A stretch of 21,301 nt of DNA from positions 1 through 21,301 of the forward strand of contig CAMBAQ010000011.1 in NCBI GenBank assembly GCA_945863785.1. Direction: 5' to 3'. The stretch comes from Chthoniobacter flavus. Lineage in GTDB: Bacteria; Verrucomicrobiota; Verrucomicrobiia; Chthoniobacterales; Terrimicrobiaceae. The number at the start of each line of letters is the position of its first letter. The first letter of the stretch is position 1. Positions 1 to 7,701 of the stretch are shown here, one piece after another. Both the position numbers and the translations under genes were made by a program. A model generated the notes under the pieces. It ran no database searches. It was not told where the DNA came from and worked only from the letters and a program-made list of their open reading frames with translations.

Positions 1-2
1 TT

Positions 3-593
3 GCAGACACCTTCGAAAAAGTCCGCATCAACTTCCAAGAGATGTTCACCGAGCTTTTTGGCGGTGGACGTGCGGATCTCGTTTTGGTGGATGCGAACGA
101 CCCCCTTGAGAGCGGAATCGACATCATTGCAAAGCCGCCCGGCAAGCAACTCCAGAGCATCAGCCTCCTCTCGGGTGGCGAGCGAACGATGACAGCCGTT
201 TCGCTCCTCTTCGCCATGTACATGGTTAAGCCTAGCCCCTTCTGCGTGCTGGACGAAATGGATGCGCCGTTGGACGAGTCGAATATCACGCGTTTCATCA
301 AAATCCTCGATCGTTTCACCGGTCAGAGCCAGTTCGTCGTCATCACGCACAACAAACGCACGATCAGCCGCGCGGACATGCTTTATGGTGTGACCATGGA
401 GGAACACGGCGTGAGCAAACTCGTCAGCGTGAAGTTTAGCGGAAAATCGGAGGACTCCGTGAAATCCGATCAAAGCGTGGCGAATGTTTTCGGAAAATCC
501 GAGAACCTCGCAAGTGAAGATATCGCGATCGCTGCCTCCGTTGTGGAGAACCTCCAGCCTGAGACTCTTGAGGAGGAGCCCTCCGCAACATGA
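3..593 (+). CDS. smc: Chromosome partition protein SMC, C-terminal part (5' truncated by window edge)
   Basis: C-terminal end of the SMC ATPase, which compacts and helps segregate the chromosome with ScpA/ScpB. The frame is open from base 3, before the first ATG at 42, and the residues ahead of that ATG (ADTFEKVRINFQEMF) already match SMC, so the gene begins outside the window. The visible part is the C-terminal half of the ATPase head: an LFGGG turn, the ABC signature LLSGGE, Walker B FCVLDEMDAPLDE with the catalytic Glu, and the H-loop VITHNKRT. Family members normally end soon after the H-loop strand; here about 55 further residues, acidic and low in complexity, follow VKF. The stop codon overlaps the start of the next gene (ATGA), suggesting translational coupling. 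Identification is firm; only the start is unknown. Confidence 0.95.
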   Translation, partial: ADTFEKVRINFQEMFTELFGGGRADLVLVDANDPLESGIDIIAKPPGKQLQSISLLSGGERTMTAVSLLFAMYMVKPSPFCVLDEMDAPLDESNITRFIKILDRFTGQSQFVVITHNKRTISRADMLYGVTMEEHGVSKLVSVKFSGKSEDSVKSDQSVANVFGKSENLASEDIAIAASVVENLQPETLEEEPSAT

Positions 594-826
594 GCCTTTA
601 TCAAAACCTCAGAGTAGCTGTCCAAACGCGCCTCGATATCGTAGCCGATCACGCCTTCCGTGACCGTGACTCTGCAGCGCACCTTGAGGCGCTGAAATCC
701 GCCGCCGCGAATCTGGACGCATTAGTTGCGACCCTTCCTTCGGACACCGACCCCACCCTCCGTCATTACCTCGAGCGTCAAAGCTACACCAAGGCGCTGG
801 CTTGGTTGCAGGATGCGGTCGCTTAA
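590..826 (+). CDS. Hypothetical 78-aa protein, translationally coupled to smc
   Basis: I do not recognise this family. The ATG at 590 overlaps the smc stop codon (ATGA), and an AGGAGG-like stretch lies in the last smc codons, so co-transcription and coupled translation with smc are likely. The product is short, soluble and probably almost entirely α-helical, with a charged N-terminal half, an Ala/Leu-rich middle (about residues 28-48) and a final helix rich in Tyr, Leu and Ala. There is no signal peptide, membrane segment or Cys/His metal motif. It does not resemble ScpA or ScpB, which are much larger. The coupling favours a real gene with a job linked to SMC, but that is inference from position only. 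Confidence 0.7.
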   Translation: MSLYQNLRVAVQTRLDIVADHAFRDRDSAAHLEALKSAAANLDALVATLPSDTDPTLRHYLERQSYTKALAWLQDAVA

Positions 827-863
827 ATAAACATCATCAACCAAAGATACAAAACATACCACT

Positions 864-1730
864 TTGACAAAAATGGCGACATTCGCTCCTGGTAGCTACA
901 TTTTTAAAGAGGGAGATTTAAGTCAGGAGGCCTACCGCATTATTAAAGGGCGGGTCGAACTGACGGCGACTGCCGATGAGAAGCCTGTGATACTGGCTCA
1001 AATCGGCGAGGGAGATATTTTTGGAGAAATGGCCATGATTGATGAGCGGCCACGGTCGGCTAGCGCCCAGTGTTTAGAGCAAACGGAATGCGAAATCATG
1101 GCCCCGCAGGATTTTCAGTCCACCCTCCTCACTCAGCCCGAAAGATCCATTCCCTACCTCTCGGCTTTATTTGAGCGTTTGCGCTCTGTCACAAACCGCC
1201 TCCATCATGAGATAAATCACAATACTCAGATCCAAGAGGCAACGTTGGAAAATGTTCCCCCGCATGACCCGACACCCATTTCCAGTTCATCTTCACGTCT
1301 TTCAAAAACTCACATGGAAACCGAAACAATCCAAGAAACAGCCGTTTCAACGGTCATATTAACTCCCGGCACGCCGATTTGTTCGTCCAAAATGCCCGAT
1401 GGCTACGAAGCGATACAACTAGCTAAATTTCCCTTCTGCATTGGGCGGAAAGTGCATTCTGCGCCACACCAAAAAGAGATTTTTTCTGCAAACGATTTTG
1501 AGATAGCCGATACCCTGCCCTTCCAGATTTCTCGCAACCATTGCTCGATCGAGCGTGAGGGGGATCGCTACTTTGTGCGCGATCGGGGAAGCACACTTGG
1601 GACCATCGTTAATGGCGTTCCTTTAGGTGTAAAAAGCGAGAGACTCACCCATGACCTTTTGCCTGGCACCAATGAATTAGTGCTAGGCTCCAAGCACAGC
1701 CCGTATATTTTTCAGATCGATCTGCTCTGA
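864..1730 (+). CDS. Cyclic nucleotide-binding domain / FHA domain fusion protein
   Basis: Two-domain cytoplasmic signalling protein of 288 aa. Residues about 5-90 form a cNMP-binding β-roll: FKEGD, then GEGDIFGEMAMIDERPRSAS, the phosphate-binding cassette with Glu55 and an Arg-Ser pair in the expected places, so nucleotide binding is plausible. A helix (about 91-122) and a Ser/Thr-rich linker follow. Residues about 180-288 form an FHA domain with GR (194-195), SRNH (223-226) and GSTLGTIVNG (242-251), the phosphothreonine-binding loops. There is no helix-turn-helix, so it is not a CRP-type regulator; it may link a second messenger to Ser/Thr kinase signalling. The longest frame starts at TTG 864, but ATG 873 (three residues in) is equally possible; neither has a clear ribosome binding site. 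It lies 37 bases after the preceding gene. Domain calls are strong, the biological role unknown. Confidence 0.85.
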   Translation: MTKMATFAPGSYIFKEGDLSQEAYRIIKGRVELTATADEKPVILAQIGEGDIFGEMAMIDERPRSASAQCLEQTECEIMAPQDFQSTLLTQPERSIPYLSALFERLRSVTNRLHHEINHNTQIQEATLENVPPHDPTPISSSSSRLSKTHMETETIQETAVSTVILTPGTPICSSKMPDGYEAIQLAKFPFCIGRKVHSAPHQKEIFSANDFEIADTLPFQISRNHCSIEREGDRYFVRDRGSTLGTIVNGVPLGVKSERLTHDLLPGTNELVLGSKHSPYIFQIDLL

Positions 1731-1745
1731 AGTTGGGGTGAGTTC

Positions 1746-2501
1746 CTAGTCGAGAAGTTGCCTTGCCGATTGAGGGGAAGGGAGGCCCCAGCTTTTCCAA
1801 AGGGCGATGTACTCAGTGCGTGGTAGTAGGATGTAATACGGCATGGCATCCGCGCGCAGCCAGGAGATAAGATTTCGAATACGAGGCTCTGGCATCACCG
1901 TGCAACCGGCGGATGGAATTTTCAGACCCCGCTGAATGTGAAAAAAGATCGCACTCCCAGCACCCGCAATCGGACTTTCCGCATTGTGGCGGATTTCGAT
2001 AAGCCATCGGTGAGGCGGATCGTCCAAACGCATGCGCTGGCTCTCAAACCAAGGCGGCGGATTCCGAGGGTTGACTTGTACATGGCGGTTGTAGTTCGGC
2101 AATGCGGGGTCGTCGATCCAGGCGTCGCTTTTGGAAATCGTGTGAAAGGGAAAATCGGCCCCCTTGGGCAATGCGGAATCATAGGTAAAGATTTTACCAA
2201 TTTTGAAAATGCCGGCGGGAGAACGTTTGTCGTGCTCGCATTTGAATGGATGGGGGTCGTTTTTGGGCGTGGGTTGCACGCCAATTCCCCACGCAAGCCC
2301 ATTGCGACCGTAGAGAACATTCCAAGCCGGCGTTACTGGCACCCATTCGCGATCCTTTTTTTCGAAGAGTTGGAGACGTCCGGTCGAGGCGTTCCAATCA
2401 GGAGCGATGGAAACCACGATTTGCTTGGTCTGCGGAGATAGCACATCGGCCTCGACGGAAATCGCTGAAAGCAGAAAGCCAAAGAGAATCAGGTAGCGCA
2501 T
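1746..2501 (-). CDS. L,D-transpeptidase (YkuD-fold) family protein, exported
   Basis: Probable periplasmic enzyme of the YkuD/ErfK fold, whose members cross-link peptidoglycan or attach proteins to it through a catalytic cysteine. A short signal peptide covers about residues 1-18 (MRYLILFGFLLSAISVEA). The conserved core has a KRSPAGIFKIG strand (92-102) and the catalytic region FFHIQRG...SAGC with His188 and Cys200. The usual SHGC box reads SAGC here, so one flanking His is lost while the His and Cys expected for catalysis remain; such variants occur in the broader family. A GAGGG Shine-Dalgarno (bases 2508-2512) sits six bases before the ATG. It is last in a tight minus-strand run after cysK and the TPR gene (29-base gap), consistent with a shared transcript. 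The substrate is uncertain; it could be a divergent non-transpeptidase member. Confidence 0.75.
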   Translation of the reverse strand: MRYLILFGFLLSAISVEADVLSPQTKQIVVSIAPDWNASTGRLQLFEKKDREWVPVTPAWNVLYGRNGLAWGIGVQPTPKNDPHPFKCEHDKRSPAGIFKIGKIFTYDSALPKGADFPFHTISKSDAWIDDPALPNYNRHVQVNPRNPPPWFESQRMRLDDPPHRWLIEIRHNAESPIAGAGSAIFFHIQRGLKIPSAGCTVMPEPRIRNLISWLRADAMPYYILLPRTEYIALWKSWGLPSPQSARQLLD

Positions 2502-2530
2502 GGGTGGCCCTCAGCGCAGGCGGAAAACAA

Positions 2531-3247
2531 TCAAGGTTTCGTGGGAACAGGGACGGCTTCGACGACGGGTTTCGCGACCGTGGCCTCTATCGAACCCGTG
2601 GTTCCTTGGGGTCCTGGGGTCCCTGCGAGGCGAGACAATTGGGATGCCGCCATGCGGGCCACAGGTGACAGCGGGAATTGCGAGCCAATCATGTTGTAGG
2701 AACGGCGGGCTTCCTCACGTTGAAACGAGCGAAGATAAATTTCCGCTTCGGAATACGCGGCATAGGGGGCCGCGTAACTTTGGGGATATTGTGTAACCAC
2801 TTGCTGGTAGGTCGCGATAGCGGATGCGGTGTCACCTGCTGAGTCTTGGTTTTGTCCGATCCCCAACAGAGCGCCTCCAGCCAGTTCGTGCTGTGGAAAA
2901 TCTTTCAGAAATGCACGGAAGGCGGCCGTGGAATCGTCCAGTTTGCCTACTTCGCGCAATGTGGAAGCGATGCGCATGCGAGCGTCGGCGGCTGGCATGC
3001 TGGAAGGATATTTAGCGATGACGGCTTGATAGCCTTCGATCCCAGTTGCCTCAGCGAGGAGTTTTTGAGCATGGCTATTGGCTTGGTTGGTTTTAATAAA
3101 CCAACCGATTGCGGCCACGATGGTGAACAGAAGTATCGCGGCCCCAGTAAAAATGCGGGATTTATTTTTTTCCCAGAAGAGCTCGTTATCCAAGGCGGAA
3201 TCTTCGAGAACCGGACCTTGTAAAATGGGTGTTTGTGATGTTGCCAT
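2531..3247 (-). CDS. Membrane-anchored tetratricopeptide-repeat protein (YfgM-like)
   Basis: 238-aa protein with a cytoplasmic N-terminus of about 30 residues, one transmembrane helix (about 32-51, IFTGAAILLFTIVAAIGWFI) and a periplasmic TPR region (about 60-205). TPR-like helical hairpins are visible around KYPSSMPAADARMRIASTL, DFPQHELAGGALLGIGQ and QYPQSYAAPYAAYSEAEIYL. A Pro/Val-rich tail ends the protein. Topology and size resemble YfgM-type ancillary translocon chaperones and related tol-pal-system TPR proteins, but I cannot separate these by eye. It starts one base after the cysK stop, with purine-rich GGAGG (complement of 3260-3264) inside the last cysK codons, so it is probably translated from the cysK transcript. 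TPRs bind partner proteins; no catalytic role is expected. Confidence 0.75.
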   Translation of the reverse strand: MATSQTPILQGPVLEDSALDNELFWEKNKSRIFTGAAILLFTIVAAIGWFIKTNQANSHAQKLLAEATGIEGYQAVIAKYPSSMPAADARMRIASTLREVGKLDDSTAAFRAFLKDFPQHELAGGALLGIGQNQDSAGDTASAIATYQQVVTQYPQSYAAPYAAYSEAEIYLRSFQREEARRSYNMIGSQFPLSPVARMAASQLSRLAGTPGPQGTTGSIEATVAKPVVEAVPVPTKP

Positions 3248-3248
3248 A

Positions 3249-4232
3249 TTAACCGCCCACCTCCGCCCGTGCTGCGTCAGCGAGGGCTGTGCTCAGATAG
3301 CGCTCACCCGTCGAGCAACCAATCGTGACGATCAATTTGCCTGCATTCTCGGGGCGCTTTGCGATTTCGATGGCAGCGTGGACGTTCGCACCGGTGCTGA
3401 TACCACCAAGAATACCTTCCTCTTTGGCTAGGCGCCGTGCCATGGCAAAAGCGTCATCATTGCTGACCTGGACACACTCGATGATCTGGGCTTCACCAGC
3501 GGCATTTTTGAGGTGGAGATTATTGGGGACGAATCCGGCTCCAGTGCCTTGGATTTTATGTGGCCCTGGCTTGACGGGCTGACCGGCAAGAGTCTGAGAA
3601 ATGACAGGAGAGTCTGCTGGTTCCACGGCGATCGCTTGAAACGAGGGTTTGCGAGAACGGAGCGCCTCTACGCAACCGGTGATCGTTCCGCCTGTTCCAA
3701 CGGCCGCGACCAGAATATCGACTTTTCCATCGGAGTCGGCCCAGATTTCTTCAGCGGTCGTTTTTGAATGGATCGCGGGATTCGCAGGGTTATTGAATTG
3801 TTGAGGCATCCACGCGTTTGGGGTCTCCTGAACGAGAGCCTCGGCCTTGGCGATAGCACCTTTCATTCCTTCGGAACCAGGAGTGAGAACAAGCTTCGCT
3901 CCGAGCATGGCGAGCAGGGTGCGACGCTCGAGGCTCATGGTTTCAGGCATGGTGAGGATAATCTTGTAGCCTTTTGACGCGGCGACGAACGCGAGGGCGA
4001 TGCCGGTATTTCCGCTGGTAGGTTCGATGATGACGGTATCTGGCTTAAGGATACCGCGTTGTTCGGCATCTTCGATCATGGCCATGCCGATGCGGTCTTT
4101 CACGCTGCCGAGCGGATTAAAGAACTCGCATTTGAGAGCGATAGTGGCGTTGAGACCGGCTGTGACGCGGTTGAGTTTGACCAGGGGGGTGTGGCCCACG
4201 GTTTCGACGATATTATTGTAAATCTTTGCCAT
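3249..4232 (-). CDS. cysK: Cysteine synthase A (O-acetylserine sulfhydrylase)
   Basis: PLP enzyme making L-cysteine from O-acetyl-L-serine and sulfide, the last step of sulfate assimilation; cytoplasmic. Diagnostic motifs are all present: NPLGSVKDRIG with the PLP Schiff-base Lys45, the substrate loop TSGNTG (72-77), the Gly-rich phosphate loop GTGGTITG near 180, and the late GCSTGERYLST segment that carries the Ser contacting the PLP ring nitrogen. The 327-aa length is normal for CysK. I chose ATG 4232 (MAKIYNN...), the family-typical beginning; an in-frame TTG at 4265 would add eleven residues unlike the family. Neither start has a strong Shine-Dalgarno. It lies 72 bases downstream of ppc and is followed after one base by a TPR gene. 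CysM or a cystathionine β-synthase is less likely given the motifs and length. Confidence 0.93.
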   Translation of the reverse strand: MAKIYNNIVETVGHTPLVKLNRVTAGLNATIALKCEFFNPLGSVKDRIGMAMIEDAEQRGILKPDTVIIEPTSGNTGIALAFVAASKGYKIILTMPETMSLERRTLLAMLGAKLVLTPGSEGMKGAIAKAEALVQETPNAWMPQQFNNPANPAIHSKTTAEEIWADSDGKVDILVAAVGTGGTITGCVEALRSRKPSFQAIAVEPADSPVISQTLAGQPVKPGPHKIQGTGAGFVPNNLHLKNAAGEAQIIECVQVSNDDAFAMARRLAKEEGILGGISTGANVHAAIEIAKRPENAGKLIVTIGCSTGERYLSTALADAARAEVGG

Positions 4233-4304
4233 AGGTTTCAGCGTGAGGTTTTGATTACTACACAAGCAATGAAGCTAGTGCAACCCTGATTGAGCGGATG
4301 CCGA

Positions 4305-7073
4305 TTATCCGGTCGTTCGCAACCCGCTCGCGATCGCGTTGATGCTCAGGAGCACTTGGGGAAGCAGTTTATCCTTGAGCGGTGTCGAGGCAGCGCCCGT
4401 GGTGCGCCATTTAGAAAGGAGTTCGACTTGGTGAATGTGAAGGGAACGTAGCCCCGCGTCGCGGAGAGCGAGGGTCTTGAGCATTCGTGGGCGGCGGAGT
4501 TCCAGACTGCCTCCAAAGACCTCAGCCATCATCGAGCGCGTCGCATCAAATTCGTTGAGAATAATAGCGAGTATCGTCTCTCTGACTTCTGGATCAGTTA
4601 CAAGACTCGCATAGAGGGACATGATATCCCGATCCGCGCTCGCAAGATTCGTCTCCACGTTTGTGAGAACATAGTAGAGGAAAGGGGATTTTTTGAGTCC
4701 TTTGGAGAGTCTTTGGAAAAGGGTTGGGCGGGTGTTTGCGAGTTCGCGAAGGGCGCTGCCCACGCCGAACCAGCCTGGAAGGTAGTGACGACTTTGATTC
4801 CAGCTGAAGACCCACGGAATAGCGCGTAGATCAGCCAATGTTCGCTGACCGGTTCGCCGCGAGGGACGAGAACCAATGCGACTTGTTTCTAGCGCATCGA
4901 TCGGTGTGGCTTCCGAAAAGTAGGCCATGAAATGCGGGTGCTGGATCAGCGATGTGTAGGTCGATCGACTTGCTGCGGAAAGGAACTCGCAAGTGAGCAG
5001 GAAGTCTTCGTCTGAGGGACTTTGGGATTGTTGAATAGAAACCGCGCCTACACCGGCCTGCAACAATTCGAGGTTGTGGACCGCTGACGCGATATTGCCA
5101 TATTTTTGAAAAATGGTTTCACCTTGCTCGGTGACGCGCAGATCCCCGCGAACCGAACCACGCGGAAGCGCATCCAGAAAGCGATGTGTCGGACCTGCGC
5201 CGCGACTGATCGTTCCACCTCGGCCGTGAAAAAACCGAATCTTGGCACCGGCTTCGTAACCTGCCATGGCGAGGGCTTGCTGGGATTGATGGAGGGCCCA
5301 CTGACTTGCAAAAATGCCGCAATCTTTGTTACTGTCGCTATACCCGATCATGACCTGCTGGATCGGCAGGTTGCGGTGGGGCGAAGGGATTTGGGTCACA
5401 CCGCGAAGTTGAAAATCGAGACTGCGTTTGGTAACGGGATGGGCTAAGAAATCCCGAACGATGGAGGGCCCATTTTCGAGATCGTCAAGGGTTTCAAAAA
5501 GCGGAACGACGGGAACTTCGCACACAAGGCCCTCTGAGGACCAGTGAGCCAAGCCAACTTCACGCGCGAGCAGATAAACGCACAGAAGATCCGAGAGACG
5601 TCGGGTCATACTCACAATCAGAGACCCAATGCCGTCATGGCCGTATTTTTGAATGTGCCGTCGGAGGACTCCGTAGCAAGCGAGAACAGCATCCGCTTCG
5701 TGTCCGGCGGGGGCATCGGCTCCAATAAATGGACGCGGTGAGCGGAGTTCGTTTTCTAGAAAAGCGATGCGCCGCTCTTCATCCCACTTCGAAAACGGAC
5801 CGGCATCGATGCCACTGGCCTTGAGCAGTTGATCGATCGCGAGATCGTGGAAGTGGCTGTTCTGCCGGATATCAAGTGAGGCGAGGTGAAATCCAAAGGC
5901 GTCGAGTGCTCGGCGCACTGGAGAGACTGCGGTATCGGCCAGTCGGCCCGCTCCGCTCTCATGCAAAGAGTCGGAAAGAAGAGCGAGATGAGCTTCGAGT
6001 TCGTAGGGATGTCGATATTGGATCCCGCCTTCGACGAGCTTCGCCTCTTCGACTTCGCCTGTGGTGACGGGTAGTTTGCCTTGAAGGAAGAGAACAAATT
6101 GACGCCAGGGTTCGTCCGAGTAGCTGAGCTTGAGACTTTCTGCTAGGGACGGATTTTCATCGGAAAATTTTGTGAGAAGGGATTGGAGTGAAGCCGGAAA
6201 ATCCTGAAAGTTACTTGAAAGAGGCAGCTTGGTTGCGAGGTCTTCCAGTTGCCGGTAGAGAACAACAAGGCCATTCAAGCGGAGCTCTCTCAAGCTCGAT
6301 TGAGTGACAGAAGCGGTGACGAGCGGGTGGCCGTCGCGGTCGCCGCCGACCCATGTTCCCAAGCGGATTTTCGGACGAGTGAGCGGGTCCGCGAGAAGAC
6401 GGGCATCAAAGCCGACGGACTTCCAAGACTGAATCAACCGCTGATCGAGGCGGGAGAGGGCGAGTGGAAAAACCTCGCGAAGATAATAAACGACACCCCG
6501 GCGCTCGGTGGCGACATCTGGTTTTTCCAAAAGAATCTCGCCGGTGCGCCAGAGGCGTTCGAGCACAACCTTGATTTGATCGCGCAGATCGTCTCTTTGC
6601 GCGGGGGTGAGTTGGTTTGCCTCACGCGCGGTGAGGAGGGTGTGAATGGCGCGGTGTTGCTCGAGGACAGCCGCACGTTTCGCCTCGGTGGGGTGTGCGG
6701 TGAGAACGGGCTCAATGCGGATCGTGGGAAGGGCAGCGGCAATCTCTTCGGGCGACATGCCGGAATCCGCAAGGGCACGTAATTGATTGGGCCAAAGACC
6801 CGGCTCGGACTCGCTGCCCTTCTCGATTTCTCGGGCTCGGCGCGTTTGGAAGGCGGCATTCTCCTCGACCATATTCAGGAGTTGGAAAGCGATTGAGGTC
6901 GCCTGCTCAAATCCCTCGGAGCATCCAGCCATGGTCCCAACCCAAGGCAAGCGCTCAGCGACTTCATCCTCTCCAAGTTCGTGTAAAACTTCTTGGAGAC
7001 ATCCCATAAGAAAATCCAGATCTGCGGAGATTTTCTCAAAGCCCGATGCGATATATTCAGCCGTTGTATTCAC
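4305..7073 (-). CDS. ppc: Phosphoenolpyruvate carboxylase
   Basis: Full-length (922 aa) bacterial-type PEP carboxylase, which makes oxaloacetate from PEP and bicarbonate to refill the TCA cycle. Catalytic signatures are intact: VLTAHPTEAKR with His127, GYSDSNKDCG near 580, FFHGRGGTISRG near 616, GSRPSRR near 735 followed by LRAIPWVFSWNQSR, and the conserved C-terminal end SGLRTTG. The protein is slightly longer than the E. coli enzyme (883 aa). The start is a GTG at 7073; no ATG lies close by in a better position and no clear Shine-Dalgarno is visible, so the exact N-terminus is less certain than the function. The gene follows the hdeD-like gene after 87 bases, so it may have its own promoter; its plant-type regulatory phosphorylation site is not apparent at the N-terminus. 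Confidence 0.96.
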   Translation of the reverse strand: MNTTAEYIASGFEKISADLDFLMGCLQEVLHELGEDEVAERLPWVGTMAGCSEGFEQATSIAFQLLNMVEENAAFQTRRAREIEKGSESEPGLWPNQLRALADSGMSPEEIAAALPTIRIEPVLTAHPTEAKRAAVLEQHRAIHTLLTAREANQLTPAQRDDLRDQIKVVLERLWRTGEILLEKPDVATERRGVVYYLREVFPLALSRLDQRLIQSWKSVGFDARLLADPLTRPKIRLGTWVGGDRDGHPLVTASVTQSSLRELRLNGLVVLYRQLEDLATKLPLSSNFQDFPASLQSLLTKFSDENPSLAESLKLSYSDEPWRQFVLFLQGKLPVTTGEVEEAKLVEGGIQYRHPYELEAHLALLSDSLHESGAGRLADTAVSPVRRALDAFGFHLASLDIRQNSHFHDLAIDQLLKASGIDAGPFSKWDEERRIAFLENELRSPRPFIGADAPAGHEADAVLACYGVLRRHIQKYGHDGIGSLIVSMTRRLSDLLCVYLLAREVGLAHWSSEGLVCEVPVVPLFETLDDLENGPSIVRDFLAHPVTKRSLDFQLRGVTQIPSPHRNLPIQQVMIGYSDSNKDCGIFASQWALHQSQQALAMAGYEAGAKIRFFHGRGGTISRGAGPTHRFLDALPRGSVRGDLRVTEQGETIFQKYGNIASAVHNLELLQAGVGAVSIQQSQSPSDEDFLLTCEFLSAASRSTYTSLIQHPHFMAYFSEATPIDALETSRIGSRPSRRTGQRTLADLRAIPWVFSWNQSRHYLPGWFGVGSALRELANTRPTLFQRLSKGLKKSPFLYYVLTNVETNLASADRDIMSLYASLVTDPEVRETILAIILNEFDATRSMMAEVFGGSLELRRPRMLKTLALRDAGLRSLHIHQVELLSKWRTTGAASTPLKDKLLPQVLLSINAIASGLRTTG

Positions 7074-7160
7074 CCTAGGACCGGACTCTTGCGGGTTTCG
7101 GGAAAAATTTCAACGCCCGAGGTTGATTTTCCTGACAAATATTCTCGAAGAGCGAGTCTA

Positions 7161-7694
7161 CTAGACGGACGTCTTCGGAGCGAGGGCGAGCATGAGCATA
7201 GTCACGCCGCTGAAAATAGCCTGAATTCCGTAAAGCGAACCGATGACCCATTCCGAGTCCAGAGGCCAGCGGGCGTAAACCATGCTGGCTAGGATAAGAG
7301 CGACAAGGCCATTGAGAAAAAGCCACAACCAAGCCGGATTTTCCCTCATGCGAAGAGAGGTGAAAATGCAAATAAGGCCCTCAATCAAAAAGACCGCTGC
7401 CAAGATGAGGGTGAGTGTGGCCATGCCGGCGATGGTGAAAAAGAACAGTGACGAACCAGCGGCGATGCGGATGATCGCAGACAGGGCCGAAAGGACTCGG
7501 TGGGCAAGCTGTTTGCCGAATAGGGCCTGGAAAAAACCGATGACACCACTCACAAGGCAGAGCGCCCCGATAAACTGCGTCAGAATATAGGAAAAAAGAA
7601 CCGGCGCGGAGATGGCAAAAATACCAACCAATACGGAGAGGGCACCACCAGCAAGCATCCACCCGCGGTTCGGAGAAAGGGATTGAGTGTTCAT
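7161..7694 (-). CDS. HdeD-like (DUF308) multi-pass membrane protein
   Basis: 177-aa integral inner-membrane protein with about six hydrophobic helices, arranged as paired repeats and joined by short polar loops, as in the HdeD/DUF308 family (acid-stress-associated in E. coli, biochemical role unknown). The pattern GWMLAGGALSVLVGIFAI near the N-terminus and the C-terminal GSLYGIQAIFSGVTML are typical of the family. I start it at ATG 7694 (MNTQSLS). A longer frame from 7766 would run through the end of the tyrosine kinase gene and add residues with no family resemblance. The start lies seven bases after the kinase stop codon, and a GGTGAG stretch in the last kinase codons can serve as its ribosome binding site, so it is probably the last gene of the polysaccharide export transcript. 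Confidence 0.82.
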   Translation of the reverse strand: MNTQSLSPNRGWMLAGGALSVLVGIFAISAPVLFSYILTQFIGALCLVSGVIGFFQALFGKQLAHRVLSALSAIIRIAAGSSLFFFTIAGMATLTLILAAVFLIEGLICIFTSLRMRENPAWLWLFLNGLVALILASMVYARWPLDSEWVIGSLYGIQAIFSGVTMLMLALAPKTSV

Positions 7695-7701
7695 AGATTT
7701 C

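Noticed and set aside
4233..4304. Terminator between ppc and cysK (CGGAT...ATCCG repeat at the ppc stop) or a cysK promoter
   Set aside because: The stem is only five pairs with no T tract after it, and the possible promoter elements (TTGCAC-N17-TAGTAA) match the consensus poorly.
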